A stretch of 64,000 nucleotides of DNA, taken from NCBI GenBank assembly GCA_018907035.1, contig JACCIC010000223.1, positions 124,001 to 188,000 of the forward strand. Reading direction: 5' to 3'. Numbering within the stretch: position 1 is the first letter of the stretch; each line of letters opens with the position of its first letter. Below are positions 56,457 to 64,000 of the stretch, piece after piece. Position numbers and translations under genes: made by a program. The DNA comes from Sycobia sp. Sy_11 (Eukaryota > Arthropoda > Insecta > Hymenoptera > Epichrysomallidae). The notes beneath the pieces were generated by a model. It made no database searches, was not told the DNA's origin, and was given only the letters and a program-made list of their open reading frames with translations.

Positions 56457-57630
56457 TTAGGAGTGTGAATAAGTCTTTCCCGTTTTTTGTAAGAGATGGC
56501 GCCACCAATACTGTGCGAGTATTCAATGGTTACATATGTCATAATCAAAGCTTATTCATATGTCAGCAATTCCATACTAACACATTAGTTAAAATTTTTT
56601 CGCATCATAAATTTTTGATATCGTGAAAATGTCGAAATTTGAACCGAGTCGACGTCATTTGCGGGAAGTTTCACTTTATTGGTTCAATTTGAAGAAATCT
56701 GCTGCCGAGACGCATCGATTGCTTCAGGAGGCTTATGGAGAAGGTTGTGTCGATGATTCAAGTGTTCGCGGATGGTTTCGACGCTTCAAAAGCGGTGATT
56801 TCGACGTGGAAGACAAGGAGCGTTCCGGGCGGCCGCAAATCTTTGAAGATCGAGAATTGGCGACTTTGCTTGATGAAGATTCTTGTCAAACGCAAGAAGA
56901 ACTTGCTGAAGCATTGGGAGTTGACCGAACAACCATTTCCAAGCGTTTGAAAGCCATGGGAATGATCCAAAAGCAAGGAAATTGGGTGCTGTACGAACTG
57001 AAGCTGAGAGACGTCGAACGGCGTTTTTTCACTTGCGAACAGCTGCTTCAGCGACATAAAAGAATGGGTTTTCTGCATCGTATCGTGACTGGTGATGAAA
57101 AGTGGATACGTTACGATAATCAGAAGCGAAGAAAATCATGGGGACTACCCGGCCATGCATCATCATCGACGGACCAAGCCAAATATTCATGGCGCCAAGC
57201 TCATGCTCTGTATATGGTGGGACCACCTAGGTGTGGTTTACTATAAGCTTCTGAAACCGAATGAAAGGTGTGCACGTGTTTCACCGCCGGTGAAAATATA
57301 CTTAGAAACGCTCAAATGGGAAGTCCTACCCCACCCACCGTATAGTCCAGACGTTGCTCCGTCTGATTACCATCTCTTCAGATCGATGACGCATGGCCTG
57401 GTTGACCAGCACTTCCATTCCTACGAGGAAGCCAAAAAATGGGTGGATGACTGGATAGAGGCCAAACCGGTCGAATTTTTTCGCAACGGGATTCGTAAGT
57501 TGCCAGAAAGATGGGAAAAAGTTGTAACTAGCGATGGCCAATACTTTCAATAATTCATTTGTAACCATTTTTTCACTATAAAGGCTCGAAATTTGAAAAA
57601 AAAACGGGAAAGACTTATTCACATACCCGA
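56457..57630 (+). mobile_element. Mariner (mauritiana-type), copy 4, internally deleted
   Basis: Left end TTAGGAGTGTGAATAAGTC at 56,457 and right end complementary to TCGGGTATGTGAATAAGTC at 57,630, with TA duplicates on both sides (56,455-56,456 and 57,631-57,632). Length is 1,174 bp, about 112 bp less than the complete copies. Orientation is opposite to copy 3. Both terminal repeats are intact, so it could still be moved by transposase from another copy. Confidence 0.95.
56629..57553 (+). pseudogene. Mariner transposase, frameshifted and missing catalytic D249
   Basis: Starts at ATG 56,629 and is colinear with the intact protein through D156 (GDEKW) to about 57,170. There an extra A (ACGGACCAAG against ACGGCCAAG) shifts the frame. 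The rest continues in the next frame (NIHGAKLMLCIWWDHLGVVY). A deletion of about 114 bp then removes roughly 38 residues after PNER, including the HDN block with D249. The third Asp block (PSDYHLF) and the C-terminus are present, ending at 57,553. It cannot make active enzyme. Confidence 0.95.
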
Positions 57631-57632
57631 TA

Positions 57633-57925
57633 TTTGTATGAGATGAAGGGAAGTATAATATTTCTATAATAAAAAAACGTCCTTCATCTCTCCCACTATC
57701 ATGTATTTTCCCAGCGGGGAAAAATTCGGCGGCTTCGCACTCCGACTATAAATACGGGCCCGCTGGACTGCGAAAAGCAGACTGCGGGTCGCGTTTGTAG
57801 CAAGCGAAACAATCTTTGTAACGTGTATTTAAGCTATAGAATAAAAGTAAGCATTCTATATTATTAAGTTTTCTTTTAAAAAACCTTCATTCCGCTATAC
57901 GCGTGCTTCTTTTTAGAGCAGGAGA
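57633..57925 (+). promoter_or_regulatory. LTR-like segment with TATA box and polyA signal
   Basis: TATAAATA at 57,748-57,755 is followed about 90 bases later by AATAAA at 57,840-57,845. Such a close promoter/polyA pair is typical of an LTR. The segment starts near TGTATGAGATG (57,635), which also forms a hairpin with CCTTCATCTC (57,682-57,691). The defective mariner is inserted at its left edge. No partner LTR was seen in the window, so this is tentative. Confidence 0.35.
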
Positions 57926-58500
57926 CACGGGTCTAGGAGACAGAAAGCTGTCGCAATAGTGGAAGGCTGACAGCGTGCCACTGCTACCCTTAGGGGATAT
58001 CGGAACCGTCGCCGCTCCGAATCCGACACGTTAGGATAAGAGCCACCCGGACGCGGCCTTAACCAGCGTCGAAACGCACTACGCCGTGCCGCGTCCTCGC
58101 GATAAAGGTATCCGCGATCCGCGCCGCGTATCCTCGGCTTCAATACGCGAAGGCGTTGGCCGAAAATAAGGGAGCAATTCGCCGGTAACTAACGGCATTA
58201 AATCGCCGTTAGGATTTCCGGGGTGACACCAGCTTCGGCTGGACGTCACAGGTCTTTGGAAGGACATAAGCTTTTTTTTTCATTCAACCAATCAATATGC
58301 GAAAATAAAAAGTTATTTTACAAAAAATTTCATAACTATGTATATATATATATCTATATCATCGCTTCTGCATAAAAAAGTGCTATCTGAGCGTCCCGGT
58401 CAAAATGGTGCTATTGTGCAGAGAAATGTTTGCTTCAATTTGACTTGAAATCGTTAACTTAATATTCGCGATATTGGATTTCAAATATCAAAATATATGA

Positions 58501-58561
<61 letters not shown>

Positions 58562-58734
58562 CTGTGTGTGTACATATATATGAAAATAAAGTAAAAATAT
58601 AATCATAGCAATAACAATTCCCTGTATAATTCAAGAATATGTCAAGAACATTCAATAAATCATTTATGTATTATAAATAATAGCTATCTAAAATATATTT
58701 TTCTCATGCTTCTCTGAAAAGGAGATCCCACCTA
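57926..58734. other. GC-rich patch followed by AT-rich DNA and a (TA)n tract
   Basis: 57,926-58,265 is CpG-rich without a credible protein and could be leader sequence of the LTR-like segment before it. 58,505-58,549 is a (TA)n run continuing into (GT)n. No gene called. Confidence 0.5.
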
Positions 58735-59110
58735 GCTATAACACTCAAGAATTAGTGTTATTTTCACTGTGACTTTTTTACTCATATGCGCTAAATTTCA
58801 AACTATCGTACGGTTTTATACATGGTCTCGAGAGTTCGACGGATTTTTCTCACTCGCTCCTTACCTTACCTTACGACGCTCATACGTCCCAGTAGGGGCT
58901 CTGAGTGTTCAGATATCTCTGTCACTCTGTTGCTCTCCTACAGAATACTAGTGCAACTCCACACGGCACTCGCTAGTGCCCTACCGAGAGAAATAAAACT
59001 GGGCCTCACGTATCCCTAGAAGGGGAATTCGTGTGTGAAGAGTATCTCAGTAGTAATTTTGTTTCCTGATGACCACCCGACTTGACGCTCTTCCTCTGGA
59101 CGGACCAGTA
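58735..59110 (-). repeat. Diverged direct repeat, candidate 3' LTR (minus strand)
   Basis: Shares with 61,805-62,085, in the same order, CCTAGCTATA, CGCTAAATTT, ATGGTCTCGAGA/GTGGTCTCGAGA, GTAGGGG(C/G)TC(T/C)GAGTG, ATCTC and CACCCGACT(T/C)GACGCTCT. Contains AAATAAAA near 58,991. The intervening DNA carries gag-like remains on the minus strand, so LTRs are a reasonable reading. Confidence 0.5.
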
Positions 59111-59449
59111 AGTGGTATCCAAGCTGCTTTGGAGCACGACAATCGCCTAGTCGGCAGCCCACTAAAGTCAGTGAGCAATGTTGGACATATAATATAGAAT
59201 ACACTCGTCCTGTCCTGCTCATATATTTGCTCGCTGGGCAAATCCCACTTATTTAGATCTACAGTCAAAACATGTTTCCACGCACCCGTTTTCGACTCAC
59301 GTGTTCGTCTGCTGTCCTCTTCACACGCTTCACGAGATCTTGTTCTACCTTGTAGGTCATTGCTACTTATTTTCACCATCGCAGGTCGTTCATTCTTGGC
59401 TGGATGTTTATTAATTTATTAATGATCGCTAACATGCTGTGATTAATTT

Positions 59450-61060
59450 TTCTATGTACCAGTCGACCTCATTTTCCATTTTGCATTCCCACATTTTTTA
59501 TGTAGCGCGGCACATCTCTTACAAGTTTTGAAGGCCATTTTCGGTGCGTCGAAAACCTGCTAGCTCATGCTACTCCTCCTTCACGTTCGGAGCAAGTACT
59601 AAAGATTACCCCTCTAAGTCTACTGTGTACCCCTCCCGTCCCTATCAACATTGACCATTCCCAGGCCCGGTGTCCTACCTGTTGGCAAGTGCAACACGCC
59701 CTAGCGAATCTTTCTTTCTCTCCGGTAGACCTGTATACACGTACGCACATGTTAGGTTCTGATGATCGCTGCATACCTTGGCCATTAGTATAACCCCCGC
59801 CATGACAACTACTACCACGATTTCAACATTTATTCACGTTATACCTGCGGCTCACGAGATATTCCACGTATTCTAGCTCGTTCGCGACATCCGACGTTTT
59901 CTCTTCCTTGATTCTTTCTATCGCTATTCGTATTCAGCTTCTATTACCCCTCCAGCGCCGCAGCCAATACTCCATCTTTCTCCTTCGCCGATGCTGACAA
60001 ACCTTCATAGTTGGTTTCGGGAACACACATCTTTTCGGCCGTTCTAATTGGCAAAAATTTTCCCACGACTCTATCTTGACTTGCACCGTTCTGTACCTCC
60101 TGGCTCTTTTAATAGCAATAAATGAAAGAGAAAATGAAAATTCCAGTGTACTCGCGGTAATCAGTCAACATATGTCTTTCGCATCCTCCTTCCTATCCTT
60201 TTCCGAAAAATACAAGCAAGCATCTTTCAAAACTAATATCATTTGTCCCATCGATGGGCTGAGATGCATCATTAAGTAAGTTCGTTGGAACTTATTTGTC
60301 ACCTCACTCCCGGTCATCACGGCCATCGGAATGCATCGAACTCACGAGAAGACATTTCCTAGTGAGTGATTTCCTGGAAATCTTTACCCATTTGAATCTT
60401 CTCTCCAACTCTAGTTCTGGATCTTTCTTTATTCGCAATTCTTAAGCCAACACCGACGCAGACTCTTCTTCCGAGCAATCTCTCATTGGTGACCTCATCT
60501 TCGTCCTAGCAAACGTCATTGCAACGTGCGTACGTAGTTTTGCTTGAGCTATCTCTAATCTCTTCGAATTTTGGAGGCGGCATGAACCAACTATACCTTA
60601 TCGATCTCGGCTCCTCATATTTATTGATATTCATCAAGGATGCAAATGTTCGCCGCCAACAAATATGATCGAGCATCCTCGCTGATTACGATTCTTGGCA
60701 CCCCAGGAAACGTATACGCATTCAGTGCAGCGCTCGCGCGCGCTACCGGAAGCTTCGATATACCGTCTTGTGTTACCCTAGTGGTCGCTACGTAATCCTC
60801 GCTGATAGCGTGGCTACTGTCACAGTGGACAGACATACCTCAGCGCGAGCGGTCTTTTGCTGCACTGCATATTCCTTCCGACTACCACCTTGCCCCGCAT
60901 TACACATTTCGCTCAGTGGTGCCGATGTCCCGCTTTCACACTCGTGGTATTATTTTAACTTTATGACATCGCGGTCAATTATTGGATTTCGCCTTATTGC
61001 AGTCGGTGCCACATCTGTTTTCTCTTCCATCAGAGCTCATATCATGAAATTTCTCAACAT
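59450..61060 (-). pseudogene. Decayed gag-like gene with zinc-knuckle remains
   Basis: On the minus strand, in order: MEEKTDVAPTAIRRNPIIDR (near 61,030), SGTSAPLSEMCNAGQGGSRK (near 60,930), HAISEDYVATTRVTQDGISK (near 60,815), SPMRDCSEEESASVLA (near 60,490), MCVPETNYEGLSASAKEKDG (near 60,030), YVEYLVSRRYN (near 59,870), then CCTCQQVGHRAWEW (near 59,690) and CKRCAALHKKC (near 59,520). The two cysteine-histidine groups look like retroelement knuckles, the first having lost its last Cys to Trp. Stops and frame changes are frequent. The family is not identified. Confidence 0.5.
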
Positions 61061-61804
61061 TTCTTCTGTTTGATATGAAAGAAAATACACACAACGTATC
61101 CAATTACTTACGAACTCACTCGCTACACCACATATAGAAAGCGAATGTCCCTACGTATATATACTGTTGGTATGTATACGTTACCTACAGTTGCGCACGT
61201 CAATTGCGAGAAAGAATGTACGACCCCGTTACTCAAGTGCTGAAAATAATTGTACAAAATAATTTTATTGACAGTGAAATAATATATATTTAAATGTATC
61301 TATTAATTCTAAATATAATGCCAGGCAGTATTATAGCTTCCATTATCAGAAAATCGAATAGATATATAATAAAAAGATTTAAATGTAATCGACAATCATG
61401 GCGTACAAAAGAAATTTTCTTTCAGAAAAACAACAAAATTCCTTTTGCTTTGATTCTAATTGTCCTCAGTGCCATGAAATAGTAATAATACTTTAATACG
61501 TAAACAACTCTCCCTGGGTGAGAGGGCGCTAGACGCGCGTACCGTGTCAAAACTTGTCTCTGTTCTCATCTCTTTATACTCACAAAGGCGCAAACTCTTC
61601 CACCGTGCCCAGCGGATTTTTAATTTCTCGAACTCCACGTCGTGACATTAGCTAAGACTTTCCACCAGCGATGTCATTTTGAGACGTGGAATTTAAAATA
61701 AACAAAAGAACACATAAATTTGATATAACATTCCCGAACCATAGGCATAATTTATGTATTACAAACTCAGATACAATTTTTAATGCCGCTTATAAGGTGA
61801 TTCG

Positions 61805-62085
61805 GCCTAGCTATAGCGCTTGAGAATCGGCGCTAAATTTTCGACTCTTTCCTATCCTCAAATTTTATACGTGGTCTCGAGAATCGTTGGCTCGATATAT
61901 TTTTTCACTCGCTTCTTGTCTCACCTCTTGAAGCCCAGACGTCGCAGTAGGGGGTCCGAGTGCTCAGACATCTCCGTACTCTTTTGCCCTGCCAAAAAGC
62001 GCTCGCAGCTGGAGAGTATGACGGCGATAATTTTTTTTCTGACGGCCACCCGACTCGACGCTCTGTTCTTGGTGGTCCGGACTAC
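61805..62085 (-). repeat. Diverged direct repeat, candidate 5' LTR (minus strand)
   Basis: Partner of 58,735-59,110. It is shorter because a block present there (about 58,945-59,035) is missing here. In minus orientation it would lie upstream of the gag-like remains. Confidence 0.5.
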
Positions 62086-62439
62086 AGAGTACTACTACAG
62101 TCTACTCGACGGCTGATTACCCCGCTTGGCGATACTTCGGGTCGAATCACTTACGATTGCCCGCTGGTGTTCTAATACGCTATCAATCCCTTTTGTCTCA
62201 TCTCTACATATGGCGTGCCTTTTAACCAACTTGTTTTCGTACCGCTAAACATCATCCCTCTATGAAACCCGGTGCATCCCTGCTCGCGTATAGCATTCTT
62301 TTTCGCCACTCTTTCCGATGACAGCGCATGCGGCTCACGCTTTTACCTAACATGATTCATAATCTAATACTCCTTCTTCATTCATCACTTCTTATGTGGA
62401 GTCACTTATCACTCGTCACATTCCCACAATTTTTCTCAT

Positions 62440-62490
62440 TATCTCTCTCTCTCTTTCTCTCTTTCTCTCTCTCTCTCACTTTCTTTCTCA
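62440..62490 (+). repeat. (CT)n-rich microsatellite
   Basis: About 50 bp of CT dinucleotides with CTTT interruptions. Confidence 0.9.
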
Positions 62491-64000
62491 CGTGAACTCT
62501 AACACACCTCTACAGCGTCTAATGTGCTCCTTCTGATGCCGTCACAATTTCCAAAATACTTAACTAACCAAAAGTTTAATTATTTAAAATATATTTAATC
62601 CAAACAATAAAAATCAACATTAAAATAATGATTTTGGAAAATTAACCTGCTTTTTTAAAATAAATTAAATACTTTCAATTGATTTACTCAAGAAAAAATA
62701 TGATTAAGACATAAATTATTATTCATTATTTTTAAATCAACAATGTTTATTTTACCTTTATCAGATTCAATTTTTCTGCTACCAAGTTCAAATAGTAAAA
62801 ATTATAATTTTTATTAGCTTCTATAATATGTTTACTGAAACAATGGCCATTGTGGCGACCTGCAGATGCTTGTGTTTGACGAGTTAAGAAAGGGAACAGA
62901 TAACCGTTAGATGCAAAAGCAATTAAGAGAACCCGGGGACTGCGAAAGTGTAAGCACATCTCAGGACTGCAGTTTGAGTTCATGTAGCATGAGCGTCGCA
63001 CGCATAATTGCCACATATCATTCTCGCCAGGTTAACGTTTATATAAGGTTCTTATAAAATAAATTATCGTTGCGTTGTGTTCGCTGAATTATTGTTTTTG
63101 TGTTTTCTGTCATTCCATAACCTATCCTCACTCCGTATCGACTAAAAATACTCTAAATAAATAATCCATTGTTCTATATCAGATCAATAATTTGACAGTC
63201 TTCATACAGCTCTTGTTTTATTTTCTTCGCTTTTATATTGTAGACAGTTTTTTAATAGAGCTTTAGGAAATGAAGATTAACTTTAGACCAGGCAATGGAA
63301 AATAAAATAAGACCATTTGAATTAATTAATAAATTTAATTCATTATATAAAATAGTTCAAAATACAAAGATTTGTTTCAATTTCGTGTAAATAATTAACA
63401 TTTAAGTTAATGAATAAGTAAAAACTTGTTTATACGTTATACGTAGGTTCAATAAAATCATTTCTTTAATTTCATAACTGAAAATTACAATATTATGACT
63501 ATTATAGTTATACATTAATCAAAAGTTTAAAGAAGTTTTTTAATATAATTAATTGAAAGGCCATTCAATAAAGAATTATGTCATTTAAAAAATAACATTT
63601 ATTACTTAAAGATATTTAAAAAGAAAAATTTATTAATGTATAAATCAATTTAATTAAATAAAATTTACGTTTATTAATAAGTAAACAATTGTATTTGTAC
63701 AATGTACGAATAGTTTTGAGGATTACAAAACTGTCAATGTAATAATGGCATCACGAATGTTCTAATTTCATGGAACTCACAAAAGTTAATTGAAAATTTA
63801 ACTATCTTACACAATATATTAACAGGAAGCATAGTCTTAATATTATTATTTGTATTGTTATTTATTTGAAATATATTCAACTCAGAAGAATCACAAAGAT
63901 CACTATACACCTTTTTAGAAACAAGCACTGAAACTTTATTATTTTGCAATAGTTATATTTGCACAATTGTTTTATTTTTTAACGTTAATACTTTATCTGA
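62491..64000. other. AT-rich non-coding end of window
   Basis: AT-rich sequence without recognisable domains. Two minus-strand frames (62,747-63,016 with 89 codons and 63,734-63,949 with 71 codons) lack known motifs and fit chance expectation. Nothing else seen. Confidence 0.5.

Noticed and set aside
62747..63949. 89- and 71-codon minus-strand frames near the window end
   Set aside because: No recognisable motif, in AT-rich DNA, and short enough to be chance.

Overview
This window is eukaryotic, animal and transposon-rich. The AT-rich background, the abundant (TA)n, (GA)n and pentanucleotide tracts, and the mix of mariner, piggyBac, Penelope-like, RTE-type LINE, BEL/Pao and Ty3/gypsy sequences point to an insect. 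A hymenopteran such as an ant is my best guess; that is an inference, not something the sequence proves. I found no confident host protein-coding gene, no tRNA or rRNA, and no CRISPR array. The only intact long reading frames are two identical 345-codon mariner transposases.

Layout. Positions 1-510 are the edge of a mariner inserted into a Penelope-like (PLE) remnant (511-810). 0.8-3 kb holds a CpG-rich segment, a minus-strand LTR with primer-binding site, and a dispersed repeat here called R. At 3.3-3.9 kb a LINE tail runs into a 500-bp pentanucleotide array. 4-17 kb is mostly AT-rich non-coding DNA with a decayed coding region (6-6.9 kb), CpG-rich patches, mariner and DDE-transposase scraps, two local tandem duplications (246 and 348 bp), a 360-bp foldback at 14.6-15.0 kb, and a 60-bp minisatellite with inverted flanking units at 17.0-17.9 kb.

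From 18,154 to 33,115 lies one large decayed Ty3/gypsy-type LTR element, with two 1.2-kb LTRs, PBS, gag, protease, RT, RNase H, integrase, a 3' accessory coding region and PPT. It sits inside a copy of repeat R, whose uninterrupted relative is at 2.5-2.9 kb. A rearranged BEL/Pao remnant on the opposite strand (21.5-23.7 kb) is nested in its 5' part. 33.7-38.9 kb is a graveyard of a foldback element and at least three mariner lineages. 39.7-41.4 kb has an unidentified decayed coding region, then a PLE C-terminus followed by a hammerhead-ribozyme-like core.

43.6-56.2 kb is a near-identical direct tandem duplication of a 6.3-kb unit. Each unit contains a mariner remnant, a palindromic piggyBac remnant, microsatellites, and at its end an intact 1,286-bp mariner. 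A third, internally deleted mariner lies head-to-head just beyond (56,457-57,630). 57.6-62.1 kb contains an LTR-like promoter/polyA segment and a decayed minus-strand retroelement with zinc-knuckle gag remains between diverged direct repeats. The last 1.5 kb shows nothing convincing.

The genes do not form a pathway. The content is layered transposon history, and the most recent events appear to be the mariner insertions and the 6.3-kb duplication.
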